From: Paracoccus denitrificans
GTDB taxonomy: Bacteria; Pseudomonadota; Alphaproteobacteria; Rhodobacterales; Rhodobacteraceae
Direction: 5' to 3'
Assembly (NCBI GenBank): GCA_003240735.1
Contig: QFNE01000008.1
Location: 1 to 64,000 of the forward strand
DNA: 64,000 nucleotides
The notes under the pieces are model-generated. The model worked only from the letters and a program-made list of their open reading frames with translations, did no database searches and was not told the DNA's origin. The translations under genes and the position numbers were made by a program. Of this stretch, positions 25,544 to 34,844 are shown piece after piece. Position 1 is the first letter of the stretch, and each line of letters starts with the position of its first letter.

Positions 25544-27035
25544 CGGGTTGGACCGCGACCGCCACCGGATCCGAAATCGCCTGCGCCTGAGCGCCGGGAA
25601 CCAGCGACGCGGCCGCGCGACCCGCGGCATCATCGACGCCCAGCATCGTGATCGCGCCCAGAACCATGATTGCGGCGCAGCCGACCAGCATCACCCACTG
25701 TGCAAGACCCGTCCGGCTTTGCAGTTCGGTGTCACGTTCGGACCCGAAATACATGTAATAGACCATGCGGAGGTAATAGAACGCGCCGATCACCGACGCG
25801 ATTACGCCCAGAACAGCAAGCCATGCCATGCCCGCACTGACCGCGGCGTTCAGAACAGCCAGCTTCGCAAAGAAGCCCAGCATCGGCGGAACACCTGCAA
25901 GGCTGAACATCAGGATCAGCAGCGCCAGGGCTTTCAGCGGGTTTGACCGCGCAAACAGATTCAGGTCATCAAGCGACGTGACCGGGCGACCATCGCGTTC
26001 CATCGACAGGATGAAGGCGAAGGTTCCGAGATTCATCACGGCATAGATTGCCATGTACATCAGCGTCGCCTGCACGCCGTACTCAGTCCCCGACGCCAGA
26101 CCAACCATCGCAAAGCCCATGTGGGCGATCGATGAATAGGCCATCAGACGCTTGATGTCGCGCTGGCCGATCCCGGCGATAGAGCCAAGGAACATCGACA
26201 GCACAGCCAGAACGGCGATGATCTGGCTCCAATCGCCTGGCACGTTGCCGAAGCCCGACCACATCAGGCGCGCGAACAGTGCCATGGCGGCAACCTTGGG
26301 CGCCGTTGCGAACAGCGCGGTGACTGGCGTGGGCGAGCCTTCATAGACGTCCGGGGTCCACATATGGAACGGCACGGCGCTGACCTTGAAGGCGATGCCG
26401 ACCATCATGAAGACCAGACCGAACAGCAGGCCAAGCGGAAGGCTGTCGCCCTGCACCGCCTGGAACACGCCCGCAAGGCTCGTGGTGCCCGTGAAGCCGT
26501 AGACCAGTGAGGTGCCGTAAAGCAGCAGGCCCGACGACAACGCGCCAAGAACAAAGTACTTCAACCCGGCCTCGGACGATTTCACGCTGTCGCGGCGCAG
26601 GGCGGCGACGACGTAAAGCGCCAGCGACTGCAGCTCCAGCCCCATGTAAAGCGTCAGAAGGTCGCCGGCTGACACCATCAGCATCATGCCGATGACGGCC
26701 AGCACGACGAGGACCGGCAGCTCGAACCGCAACATGTCCTGACGCTCAAGATAATCGGCGCTCATCGCCAAGACACCGGCAGCCGCCAGCAGGATCACGA
26801 CCTTGGCAAAGCGCGCAAACGCGTCGTCGATGAACATGCCGAAGAAGGCGGTCGTGTCACCACGACCCGAAAAGCCGACCATGACCGCGACGGCCAGGAA
26901 CGCGGCCACCGTCAGCCACAGGACGAGCCGCGCCAGCGCGTCCTTGCCACCGAAGGCGCCCATCATCAGCGCGGCCAGCGCGAAGATTGCCAGACACAGT
27001 TCCGGCAGGATGATGGTCAGATCAAGCGAGGTCAT
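25536..27035 (-). CDS. nuoN: NADH-quinone oxidoreductase subunit N
   Basis: Antiporter-like membrane subunit of complex I, one of three proton-pumping modules with NuoL and NuoM. At 499 aa it has about 14 transmembrane helices. Visible are MGLELQSLALYVV (the conserved TM5 Glu), SSEAGLKYFVLGALSSGLLL, FKVSAVPFHMWTPDVYEGSP with the pump Lys, and KRLMAYSSIAHMGFA. It starts 9 nt after nuoM and is the last subunit of the operon. Confidence 0.97.
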   Translation of the reverse strand: MTSLDLTIILPELCLAIFALAALMMGAFGGKDALARLVLWLTVAAFLAVAVMVGFSGRGDTTAFFGMFIDDAFARFAKVVILLAAAGVLAMSADYLERQDMLRFELPVLVVLAVIGMMLMVSAGDLLTLYMGLELQSLALYVVAALRRDSVKSSEAGLKYFVLGALSSGLLLYGTSLVYGFTGTTSLAGVFQAVQGDSLPLGLLFGLVFMMVGIAFKVSAVPFHMWTPDVYEGSPTPVTALFATAPKVAAMALFARLMWSGFGNVPGDWSQIIAVLAVLSMFLGSIAGIGQRDIKRLMAYSSIAHMGFAMVGLASGTEYGVQATLMYMAIYAVMNLGTFAFILSMERDGRPVTSLDDLNLFARSNPLKALALLILMFSLAGVPPMLGFFAKLAVLNAAVSAGMAWLAVLGVIASVIGAFYYLRMVYYMYFGSERDTELQSRTGLAQWVMLVGCAAIMVLGAITMLGVDDAAGRAAASLVPGAQAQAISDPVAVAVQPVD

Positions 27036-27044
27036 ATCTTATCC

Positions 27045-28607
27045 TCAGTGGCTGGTCGCAGCGACTTCGGCGGGCGCGGTGTCCGCGCTGACGGCCGGCT
27101 GGCTGGCATGATAGTCCTGAACCAAGGCGGCAACCGCCGGTCCGGTGATGTCGGTAACGGCGCGAGGATACACGCCCAGAAGAATGGTCATGGCGATCAG
27201 CGGCATGAAGATCCAGCGTTCACGCGGCGTCATGTCCTGAATGCCACGCAACCCCTCTCGGACCAGCGAACCCAGCGTGACCCGACGATAGAGCCACAGC
27301 GCATACGCCGCCGAAAGGATCACGCCCGTCGTTGCGACCAGCGCCACCCAGGTGTTCACGCGGAACGCGCCCATGAGGGTCAGAAACTCACCCACGAAAC
27401 CGGCCGTGCCCGGCAGACCCACGTTCGCCATCGTGAAGAACATGAAGATCAGCGCATAGATCGGCATCCGGTTCGCCAGACCGCCATAGGCGTCGATTTC
27501 GCGCGTGTGCATCTGGTCATAGATCACGCCGACCAACAGGAACAACGCTCCCGAAATGAACCCGTGCGAGATCATCTGGAAGATCGCGCCATCGACGCCG
27601 ATCTGATTGGCCGAGAAAATCCCCAGCGTGACATAGCCCATATGCGCGACCGACGAATAGGCGATGAGCTTCTTCATGTCGGATTGAACCAGCGCCACCA
27701 GCGATGTGTAGACGATCGCAATCGCCGACAGCCAGAACACGTAGGGCTGGGCGATGGCGGACGCATCCGGGAACATCGGCAGGCTGAAGCGCAGGAAGCC
27801 ATAGCCACCCATTTTCAGCAGGACGGCAGCCAGCAGGACCGATGCAGCGGTCGGCGCCTGAACGTGGGCATCGGGAAGCCAGGTATGAACCGGCCACATC
27901 GGCATCTTGACCGCAAAGCTGGCGAAGAACGCAAGAAACAGCAGCATCTGCACACCGCCCGCAACGGTGATGCCTAGAACGGCCATCGGCTCGGCCGGGA
28001 AGTCAAAGCCCATCAGCGTCGGAATGTCGGTCGTGCCGGCCATCCGGTACATTGCGATCATCGCGACCAGCATCAGGACCGAGCCGAGGAACGTATAAAG
28101 GAAGAACTTGAACGACGCATAGATGCGGTTCACGCCCCCCCAGATTCCGATGATCAGGAACATCGGGATCAGGCCGGCCTCGAAGAACAGATAGAACAGG
28201 ATCAGATCCAGTGCGACGAACACGCCGATCATCAGGCCTTCCAGGACCAGGAAGGCGATCATGTAGTCCTTGGCGTTCAGTTCCAGCTTCCATGTCGACA
28301 AGACGACCAACGGCATCAAGAACGTGGTCAGCATCACGAACAGGATCGAGATCCCGTCGACGCCCAGCTTGTAGCGAAGCCCCATGATCCAGGCGTGGTC
28401 TTCCACGAACTGAAATCCTGTGTTGGCCGGCTCGAACCCGGCCAGCACAAAGCACGAAATGATGAACGTGGCCACCGTGGCGACCAAGGCCAACCAGCGC
28501 GCATTGCGGTTCGCGGCCTCGTCATTGCCGCGCAGGAACAGCGCCATGATCAGCGCCGCCACGATCGGCAGGAAGGTGATATAGGAAAGCAGCGGTAGGT
28601 TAGTCAT
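27045..28607 (-). CDS. nuoM: NADH-quinone oxidoreductase subunit M
   Basis: Antiporter-like proton-pumping subunit of complex I, 520 aa. Recognisable segments are DGISILFVMLTTFLMPL, FFEAGLIPMFLIIGIWGG with the conserved TM5 Glu, FASFAVKMPMWPVHTWLPDAH with the pump Lys, and MKKLIAYSSVAHMGYV. The C-terminus has an Ala/Pro/Ser-rich tail beyond the last helix. It starts 1 nt after the nuoL stop. Confidence 0.97.
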   Translation of the reverse strand: MTNLPLLSYITFLPIVAALIMALFLRGNDEAANRNARWLALVATVATFIISCFVLAGFEPANTGFQFVEDHAWIMGLRYKLGVDGISILFVMLTTFLMPLVVLSTWKLELNAKDYMIAFLVLEGLMIGVFVALDLILFYLFFEAGLIPMFLIIGIWGGVNRIYASFKFFLYTFLGSVLMLVAMIAMYRMAGTTDIPTLMGFDFPAEPMAVLGITVAGGVQMLLFLAFFASFAVKMPMWPVHTWLPDAHVQAPTAASVLLAAVLLKMGGYGFLRFSLPMFPDASAIAQPYVFWLSAIAIVYTSLVALVQSDMKKLIAYSSVAHMGYVTLGIFSANQIGVDGAIFQMISHGFISGALFLLVGVIYDQMHTREIDAYGGLANRMPIYALIFMFFTMANVGLPGTAGFVGEFLTLMGAFRVNTWVALVATTGVILSAAYALWLYRRVTLGSLVREGLRGIQDMTPRERWIFMPLIAMTILLGVYPRAVTDITGPAVAALVQDYHASQPAVSADTAPAEVAATSH

Positions 28608-28608
28608 C

Positions 28609-30894
28609 TTAGTGCGTGCCCCGCATCATCACCCAGATCAGAAGGCCGACGAGGCCGAGCACCATGCTGAACGCATAGTGGAAAAGGTATCCGCTCTGCA
28701 CCCGTCCCGCAAAGCGTGTCAGGCGCGGAATCAACCCCATCGAGACGCCGTTGATCAACCCGTCGATGGTCCAGCCATCGCCACCGCGCCACAGGAACCG
28801 GCCGATTGCCAGCGCAGGCCGCACGAAGATCGCGTTGTAAATCTCGTCGAAGTACCACTTGTTCAGCAGGAACCGGTACAGCGGACGCTGCGCGGCTGCG
28901 AACCGGCCCGGCAGGGACGGGCTGCGGATATAGAAGATCCACGCAACGATCAGGCCCAGCAGCATGGCTACGAAGGGCGAAACCTTGACCCACTTGGGCG
29001 ACTCGTGGGCTGCGTGAACGACGTGGTTGTCCGGGTGCATGTAGATCGCGCTGCCCACGGGTGCCGGAACGTCGGTGTTCAGGGCATGACCGTCACCATG
29101 CGCTTCGGCAGGTGCCGCAGCGTGGGCATCGGCTGCCGCGTCGGCCACCACCGTTCCGGGCGCGGCGTCGGTGGCATGATCGGCAGCAGGTGCCTCGGCA
29201 TGGTGCGCCGCAGCGGGTGCTTCGGTCATCCCGAAGAAGCTGTTCAGCCGGTCACCGAAGAAGTCCTGATACCAGACCATCCCCGCAAAGACCGCGCCGA
29301 TCGCCAGCACCCCAAGCGGGAAAAGCATGACAGGCGGGCTTTCATGCGCATGCTCATAGGCGTGCAGACCGCCGTGGTGGCCGTGATCACCGTGACCGTG
29401 GTCGTCGTGTGCGTGATGTGCATCGGCGTGGACAGGCGCGTCGATCACCGGCGCGTCGTGCTGTCCGTCCGGTCCGGGCTGGACTGCCTCGTCAACGGCG
29501 ACCTCATTGCTCCAGACGCGCTGCGGGCGGGGTTCGCCCCAGAAGGTCAGGAACATCAGGCGCCACGAATAGAAGCTGGTGAAGCATGCCGCGATAACCA
29601 GCATCCAGAAGGCATAGGCCTGACCCGCGCCATACGCGCTTTCGATGATCGCGTCCTTGGACAGGAAGCCCGCGAAGCCGATATGGGTCAGCGGAATACC
29701 CACACCGGTGATCGCCAGCGTCCCAAGCAGCATCGCCGCGAAGGTCAGCGGCACTTTGCGACGCAGGCCGCCATAGTTTCGCATGTCCTGTTCGTGGTGC
29801 ATCGCATGGATGACGGAACCTGCGCCGAGAAACAGCATCGCCTTGAAAAAGGCGTGCGTCAGCAGGTGGAACATCGCGGCCGAGTAAACGCCCGAACCAG
29901 CCGCCACGAACATGTAGCCCAGCTGCGAACAGGTCGAATATGCGATCACGCGTTTGATGTCGTTCTGAACCAGACCCACGGTCGCCGCAAAGAAGGCAGT
30001 CGTTGCCCCGACGATCACGATGAACTGCTTGGCATCGGGGGCAAATTCGTAAAGCGGTGACATCCGGCACACCAGGAAAACGCCGGCGGTCACCATGGTT
30101 GCGGCGTGGATCAGCGCCGACACGGGCGTCGGCCCCTCCATCGCGTCGGGCAACCAGGTGTGCAGACCAAGCTGCGCGGATTTACCCATGGCGCCGATGA
30201 ACAGCAGCACGCCGATCAGGTTGGCGGCGTTCCAGTCGGTCCACAGGAAGTGCAGGTTGGTCTGCGCAATCTGCGGCACCTGGGCAAAAATCTCATCAAA
30301 CCGGATCGAGCCGGTCAGCCAGTAAATCGCAAAGATGCCCAGCAGGAAACCGAAGTCGCCAACCCGGTTGACGATGAACGCCTTCATCGCAGCCGCGTTG
30401 GCGGACGGCTTGCGGTAATAGAAGCCGATCAGAAGATAGGACGCGACACCGACGCCTTCCCAGCCAAAGAACATCTGCAGAAGGTTGTCGGCGGTCACCA
30501 ACATCAACATGGCGAAGGTAAAGAACGACAGATAGGCGAAGAAGCGTGCCTTGTAGTGCTCGCCGTGTTCCCAGTTGTCGTCGTGGGCCATGTAGCCCAT
30601 CGAATAAAGATGAACGAGCGCCGACACCGTCGTCACGACGATCAGCATGATCGCGGTCAGCCGGTCCAGACGGATCGCCCATTCAGAGGCGAAATCACCG
30701 ACGACGACCCAGTCCATCAGGTGGATCTGACGCGGAACGCCGTCATAGGTCAGGAAGACGATCCAGGACATGATCGCGCACAGGAACAGGATCGCGGTGG
30801 TCAGATACTGCGCCGCACGTTCGCCCATGACGCGCCAGCCGAAGCCGGCAACGATCGCGCTGACCAGCGGGGCCAGAAGAATGAACTTTTCCAT
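28609..30894 (-). CDS. nuoL: NADH-quinone oxidoreductase subunit L with His-rich insertions
   Basis: Distal proton-pumping subunit of complex I that carries the long lateral helix. The core is standard: DRLTAIMLIVVTTVSALVHLYS, FFGWEGVGVASYLLIGFYY with the TM5 Glu, GKSAQLGLHTWLPDAMEGP with the pump Lys, and KRVIAYSTCSQLGYM. At 761 aa it is longer than usual. The excess is two low-complexity segments around residues 475-515 (His/Asp/Gly, with HDDHGHGDHGHH) and 555-620 (Ala/His/Asp), between C-terminal helices. The reading frame is intact throughout, so these are insertions and not sequencing damage. Confidence 0.96.
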   Translation of the reverse strand: MEKFILLAPLVSAIVAGFGWRVMGERAAQYLTTAILFLCAIMSWIVFLTYDGVPRQIHLMDWVVVGDFASEWAIRLDRLTAIMLIVVTTVSALVHLYSMGYMAHDDNWEHGEHYKARFFAYLSFFTFAMLMLVTADNLLQMFFGWEGVGVASYLLIGFYYRKPSANAAAMKAFIVNRVGDFGFLLGIFAIYWLTGSIRFDEIFAQVPQIAQTNLHFLWTDWNAANLIGVLLFIGAMGKSAQLGLHTWLPDAMEGPTPVSALIHAATMVTAGVFLVCRMSPLYEFAPDAKQFIVIVGATTAFFAATVGLVQNDIKRVIAYSTCSQLGYMFVAAGSGVYSAAMFHLLTHAFFKAMLFLGAGSVIHAMHHEQDMRNYGGLRRKVPLTFAAMLLGTLAITGVGIPLTHIGFAGFLSKDAIIESAYGAGQAYAFWMLVIAACFTSFYSWRLMFLTFWGEPRPQRVWSNEVAVDEAVQPGPDGQHDAPVIDAPVHADAHHAHDDHGHGDHGHHGGLHAYEHAHESPPVMLFPLGVLAIGAVFAGMVWYQDFFGDRLNSFFGMTEAPAAAHHAEAPAADHATDAAPGTVVADAAADAHAAAPAEAHGDGHALNTDVPAPVGSAIYMHPDNHVVHAAHESPKWVKVSPFVAMLLGLIVAWIFYIRSPSLPGRFAAAQRPLYRFLLNKWYFDEIYNAIFVRPALAIGRFLWRGGDGWTIDGLINGVSMGLIPRLTRFAGRVQSGYLFHYAFSMVLGLVGLLIWVMMRGTH

Positions 30895-30900
30895 GCCCGC

Positions 30901-31206
30901 TTAGCCCTTCATCACGTTGACGTCGTCGACCGCGATGGTCCCGCGGTTCCGGAAGAAGACCACCAGGATCGCCAGACCAATCGCTGCCTCGGCCGCGGCC
31001 ACGGTCAGAACGAACAGCGTGAAGACCTGACCAGCGAGGTCACCCAGATGGGTGGAGAACGCGACGAAGTTGATATTCACCGCCAGCAGCATCAGTTCGA
31101 TCGACATCAGGATGACGATGACGTTCTTGCGGTTGACGAAGATGCCGAACACGCCGGTGACGAACAGTATCGCCCCTACGATCAGGTAATGTGTCAGTCC
31201 GATCAT
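30901..31206 (-). CDS. nuoK: NADH-quinone oxidoreductase subunit K
   Basis: Small complex I membrane subunit, 101 aa, three transmembrane helices, homologous to MrpC/ND4L. The two conserved membrane glutamates are visible in MSIELMLLAVNINFVAFS and AAAEAAIGLAILVV. It lies 85 nt after nuoJ, one of the larger gaps in the operon, and 6 nt before nuoL. Confidence 0.97.
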   Translation of the reverse strand: MIGLTHYLIVGAILFVTGVFGIFVNRKNVIVILMSIELMLLAVNINFVAFSTHLGDLAGQVFTLFVLTVAAAEAAIGLAILVVFFRNRGTIAVDDVNVMKG

Positions 31207-31291
31207 CTTTCCTTCGTCCCTTCCGGTTCGTGGGTCGTCCGGTTGTCGTCTTGTGCGAGGTAGACCCCGCGAGTTCTGTTCGGTCGGGCGC

Positions 31292-31894
31292 TCAGACGCC
31301 CTGCCCCGGCTTCGGATTGGTCAGCTTCATCGCCTTGTTCGGGTCACGCCACATTTGCTGCAGCACGTCCTGCCGCTTGATGTCACGGCGGTGGCGCAGC
31401 GTCAGCAGGATCGCCCCAATCATCGCGACCAGCAGGATCAGCCCGGAAATCTGGAATGCGAGGATATAGCGGTCATAGACGATCATCCCCAGCGCATGAG
31501 TATTCAGCGTGTTCTCGATAATGGGGAAGTCGCGCGCAGCATCGGCGCCCGCCGAAGGCTCCCACCCGCCGAGGGCGATGCCCAGTTGCGCCAGCAGAAC
31601 GATGCCGATCAGCAGGCCAAGCGGCAGGTAGCGCGCGAATTCACTTTTCAGCGCGGCGAAATCCACGTCTAGCATCATCACGACAAACAGGAACAGCACC
31701 GCGACAGCGCCCACATAGACGATGATCAGCAGCATGGCGACGAATTCAGCGCCCTGCAGGACGAACAGTCCGGATGCCGCCAGAAATGTCAGGATCAGCC
31801 ACAGAACCGAATGAACCGGGTTGCGCGAGATCACGACCATGAAGCCTGCAACGCAGGCGCAGATCGCAAACAGGTAAAAGGCAAACGTCATCAT
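31292..31894 (-). CDS. nuoJ: NADH-quinone oxidoreductase subunit J
   Basis: Complex I membrane subunit (ND6), 200 aa with five transmembrane helices; the coupling helix TM3 is seen in EFVAMLLIIVYVGAVAVLFLFVVMML. The protein continues past the last helix with a polar tail (RHRRDIKRQDVLQQMWRDPNKAM). Its ATG overlaps the stop of the CMD-family gene by 4 nt, so the two are translationally coupled. Confidence 0.97.
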   Translation of the reverse strand: MMTFAFYLFAICACVAGFMVVISRNPVHSVLWLILTFLAASGLFVLQGAEFVAMLLIIVYVGAVAVLFLFVVMMLDVDFAALKSEFARYLPLGLLIGIVLLAQLGIALGGWEPSAGADAARDFPIIENTLNTHALGMIVYDRYILAFQISGLILLVAMIGAILLTLRHRRDIKRQDVLQQMWRDPNKAMKLTNPKPGQGV

Positions 31895-32298
31895 TCCGTG
31901 TCGTCCTCTTCGGCGAAAACCGACTGCGCCAGTTCCAGCGCCTTTTGCATCGCGGGAAGCCCGCCGAACATGCTCATCTGCCAGATCGTTTCGGCAATTT
32001 CGCGTTGTGTGGCACCTGCGCCGCGCGCGTGGCGAATGGCAAGACGCAACTGCGGCTCGGCCAAGGCACCCTGCGCGGTCAGCGCCCCGATGCTGAGCAG
32101 AAGCCGGGTTTTCGCATCCAGCCCTTCACGGTTGAAGGTGCGGCCAAACCACGCCTCCATCATGTCGGCGGGCATCACCGGGATCATCCGCTCGAACGCC
32201 GTGGGGTCGAACTTTTCCAGTGCCGGATTGAACGCACGCGCCATCTCCTGCCCCGACTGGAGCATCTGAGAGAAGAGTTTGGCGTATCCGTCCGACAT
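31891..32298 (-). CDS. Carboxymuconolactone decarboxylase (CMD) family protein in the nuo operon
   Basis: A 135-aa all-helical protein with the CMD domain in the second half: TRLLLSIGALTAQGALAEPQL and ATQREIAETIWQMSMFGGLPA. It has no Cys at all, so the AhpD-type CxxC peroxidase chemistry is excluded; it resembles the PcaC-like branch. It sits between nuoI and nuoJ and overlaps nuoJ by 4 nt, so it is made with complex I. A catalytic role in that setting is unknown. Confidence 0.8.
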   Translation of the reverse strand: MSDGYAKLFSQMLQSGQEMARAFNPALEKFDPTAFERMIPVMPADMMEAWFGRTFNREGLDAKTRLLLSIGALTAQGALAEPQLRLAIRHARGAGATQREIAETIWQMSMFGGLPAMQKALELAQSVFAEEDDTE

Positions 32299-32307
32299 CA
32301 GATCAGC

Positions 32308-32799
32308 TCAGCGATAGGGGGCTTCGATGGCAAGATTGCGCGCAATTTCCGGCTCCCACCGCTCGCCGTTGGCGAGCAGCTTGGCCTTGTCGTAGTAAAG
32401 CTCTTCCCGCATCTCGGTCGCGAATTCGAAGTTCGGGCCTTCGACGATGGCATCGACCGGGCACGCTTCCTGACAGAAGCCGCAATAGATGCACTTGGTC
32501 ATGTCGATGTCATAACGCGTCGTGCGGCGGCTGCCGTCTTCCCGCGGTTCGGCGTCGATGGTGATCGCCTGCGCAGGGCAGATCGCTTCGCAAAGCTTGC
32601 ACGCGATGCAGCGTTCTTCCCCGTTGGGGTATCGGCGCAGCGCGTGTTCCCCGCGGAAACGAGGCGACAGTGGCCCCTTTTCGTGCGGATAGTTCAGCGT
32701 GGCCTTGGGCGCGAAGAAGTATTTCAGACCAACGCCGAACCCTTTCAGGAAATCGACAAGGAAAAAGTACTTCGTCGCACGGGCGAAATCGACAGCCAT
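32308..32799 (-). CDS. nuoI: NADH-quinone oxidoreductase subunit I
   Basis: Peripheral-arm ferredoxin-like subunit (TYKY) holding clusters N6a and N6b. At 163 aa it has two complete 4Fe-4S motifs, CIACKLCEAICPAQAI and CIYCGFCQEACPVDAI, with the family lead-in RFRGEHALRRYPNGEERC. An ATAAGGAG ribosome binding site overlaps the stop of the preceding 58-aa ORF. Confidence 0.98.
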   Translation of the reverse strand: MAVDFARATKYFFLVDFLKGFGVGLKYFFAPKATLNYPHEKGPLSPRFRGEHALRRYPNGEERCIACKLCEAICPAQAITIDAEPREDGSRRTTRYDIDMTKCIYCGFCQEACPVDAIVEGPNFEFATEMREELYYDKAKLLANGERWEPEIARNLAIEAPYR

Positions 32800-32811
32800 T
32801 AGGCTCGCTCC

Positions 32812-32988
32812 TTATTCGGTGCCGTGGTCCGCGGCATAGCGATCGCATGCGGCAACGATCTGGCGCACGCCAGCGTCGTCCAGCGCAATGCCCGCATCTT
32901 TCAGGCGGTCCGCGATGAAATGCGCGAACATGACTTTCTCCGTCTCATCAGCCGAGCCGATGGCGATAGCGATCTGGTTCGAGGTCAT
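32812..32988 (-). CDS. 58-aa ORF between nuoH and nuoI
   Basis: A small acidic soluble protein of 58 residues starting MTSNQIAIAIGSADETEKVM and ending CDRYAADHGTE; it is predicted mostly helical and has one Cys near the C-terminus. The ATG at 32988 is 4 nt after the nuoH stop, and the GGAGGA that overlaps the nuoH TGA is its ribosome binding site. Its own stop overlaps the nuoI ribosome binding site, so it is tightly packed and very probably translated. I do not recognise a family; its placement suggests a complex I accessory role. Confidence 0.72.
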   Translation of the reverse strand: MTSNQIAIAIGSADETEKVMFAHFIADRLKDAGIALDDAGVRQIVAACDRYAADHGTE

Positions 32989-32992
32989 GGGG

Positions 32993-34057
32993 TCATCCTC
33001 CGACGATTGTTGTTCCGATTTGGGTCAGGTGGTCCCAACGCGCCCAGGCACCGTCAAGGACCTGAAAGCGGGCAAGGAAAGCAACCAACACGACCCAGGC
33101 GAGCGAGAGCGGAAGGAACACCTTCCAGCCAATGCGCATCAGTTGGTCATAGCGATAGCGGGGCACGATCGCCTTCACCATGGCGAACATCCAGAACCAG
33201 AAGCACATCTTCAGGAACATCCAGATGGCGCCATCGGGCAGGCCCGGGATCGGCGACAGCCAACCGCCGAAGAACAGCAGCGAGATCAGCGCGCACATCA
33301 GCCAGATCGCGATGTATTCACCGGCCATGTACAGCAGATATGGGGTCGACGAATATTCAACCATGTGGCCGGCGACCAGCTCCGACTCCGCCTCGGCAAG
33401 GTCAAAGGGCGGGCGGTTGGTTTCGGCCAGACAGCTGATGAAGAACAGAACCAGCATCGGCAGGTGAGGCAGCCAGTACCAGTTCAGAAGGCCAAACCCG
33501 CCGCGCTGGCTTTCCACGATCGCCGTCAGGTTCATGGACCCGGCCGAGATGATCACACCGATGATGATCAGGCCCAGCGATACCTCGTACGAGATCATCT
33601 GCGCAGCCGACCGCAACGACGCGAGGAAAGGATATTTGGAGTTCGACGCCCAGCCGCCCATGATCACGCCGTAAACCTCAAGCGAGGAGACGGCGAAGAT
33701 GAACAGGACGCCCACGTTGATGTTGGCCATGACCCAGCCAGGCGCGAACGGGATCACGACCCAGCCCAGCATCGCCAGCATCATCGACAGGAACGGCGCA
33801 AGAAAGAACACGAACTTGTCCGAGCCCGCCGGAATCACGATTTCCTTCACGACATACTTCAGCGCATCGGCGACCGATTGCAGCAAGCCGAAGGGACCGA
33901 CAACGTTCGGGCCACGACGCATCTGGACGGCCGCCCAGATCTTGCGGTCGGCATAGACCAGAAACAGCAGCGAAATCATGACGAAGGCGATGATCGCCAA
34001 CCCACGCAGCAGCAGGATGATGGCAATCCCGACCGGCGACGCCAGAAATTCAGCCAT
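32993..34057 (-). CDS. nuoH: NADH-quinone oxidoreductase subunit H
   Basis: Membrane subunit (ND1) forming much of the quinone chamber, 354 aa with about eight helices. Visible are RKIWAAVQMRRGPNVVGPFGLLQS, ETNRPPFDLAEAESELVAG (the conserved acidic loop 3) and GWASNSKYPFLASLRSAAQMISYEV in two parts. Its ATG overlaps the stop of the upstream lipoprotein gene by 8 nt (ATGGCTGA). Confidence 0.98.
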   Translation of the reverse strand: MAEFLASPVGIAIILLLRGLAIIAFVMISLLFLVYADRKIWAAVQMRRGPNVVGPFGLLQSVADALKYVVKEIVIPAGSDKFVFFLAPFLSMMLAMLGWVVIPFAPGWVMANINVGVLFIFAVSSLEVYGVIMGGWASNSKYPFLASLRSAAQMISYEVSLGLIIIGVIISAGSMNLTAIVESQRGGFGLLNWYWLPHLPMLVLFFISCLAETNRPPFDLAEAESELVAGHMVEYSSTPYLLYMAGEYIAIWLMCALISLLFFGGWLSPIPGLPDGAIWMFLKMCFWFWMFAMVKAIVPRYRYDQLMRIGWKVFLPLSLAWVVLVAFLARFQVLDGAWARWDHLTQIGTTIVGG

Positions 34058-34838
34058 TGGCGACAGTCCCTTCCTGAGACGCGGGGATCCCGCGATCCCT
34101 GCAGTCGCGCAGGGTTGGGTTGGTTTCCATGACCCGAAGCCCCATCGGTCGGGACTTGGACAAGGTATAGATGGCGTCGATCTGCAGCTGACCGTTTTGC
34201 CGTTTCTGAATGCTCATGATGTGGCGGGCAAAGTCCGTCTTGTTCTTGTCAGCCCAGCCGGCCAGCGCGCATGTGGCATAGGCGAACGCCACGTCGGCGT
34301 CCACCCCCCGACGCAATCTGGCATCGACCTTGATCAGATCGCCGCGCCGGTCGCCGTCCACCTTGACGACGCTGACGCCGACGAAATCCTTGGCATCCGC
34401 TTTGAATCCGACCGGGAACTTCGGCAACGCAGGCTGGGTGCGCTTGGCAAAGGCGGCCAGCGCCAGTTCCTGCGCGCGCTGTCGGCTTGGCGCAGGCGGT
34501 GCCCCTGCCCCGGATGACGACACGGCCGACAGGTCCAGCCCAAGGTTCTGTTCCAATGCCGCCAGATCCGCTTCCGTTACGTCAAATGCGTCACGGCCGC
34601 CCGCCGAATCCAGCGCCACTTCACTGACCGAACCATCGTTTTCAAGAATCAGGATGTCACCCGATTTGGTCGACACGCGGCCGGGATTCAGCGTCGGCTT
34701 TGTCTTTGCGGCGGTTTTCTCCAACAGCATGGCTGGCTTGGGTGCGGGGCGGTCGGCAGCGGCCTTGTCAGACCCCGAACAGCCTGACAGCGACACCGCC
34801 AGCATCGCCACCAGTCCCGTTGACCGCCAGACCGCCAT
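34050..34838 (-). CDS. Putative lipoprotein encoded between nuoG and nuoH
   Basis: A 262-aa protein with a lipoprotein signal: hydrophobic run LVAMLAVSLSG with lipobox LSGC, Cys near residue 20. The rest is soluble and would sit in the periplasm, with a long polar linker (residues 21-55) and no domain I recognise; two late Cys residues (CALAGWAD and RDCRDRG) could form a disulfide. Overlapping nuoH by 8 nt and following nuoG by 6 nt, it is a bona fide operon member. Function unknown. Confidence 0.72.
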   Translation of the reverse strand: MAVWRSTGLVAMLAVSLSGCSGSDKAAADRPAPKPAMLLEKTAAKTKPTLNPGRVSTKSGDILILENDGSVSEVALDSAGGRDAFDVTEADLAALEQNLGLDLSAVSSSGAGAPPAPSRQRAQELALAAFAKRTQPALPKFPVGFKADAKDFVGVSVVKVDGDRRGDLIKVDARLRRGVDADVAFAYATCALAGWADKNKTDFARHIMSIQKRQNGQLQIDAIYTLSKSRPMGLRVMETNPTLRDCRDRGIPASQEGTVANG

Positions 34839-34844
34839 CGAAGG

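Noticed and set aside
25544..25633. N-terminal extension of BirA from an ATG at 25633
   Set aside because: It would overlap nuoN by nearly 100 nt, and the added residues are Arg-rich antisense-like sequence without family similarity.
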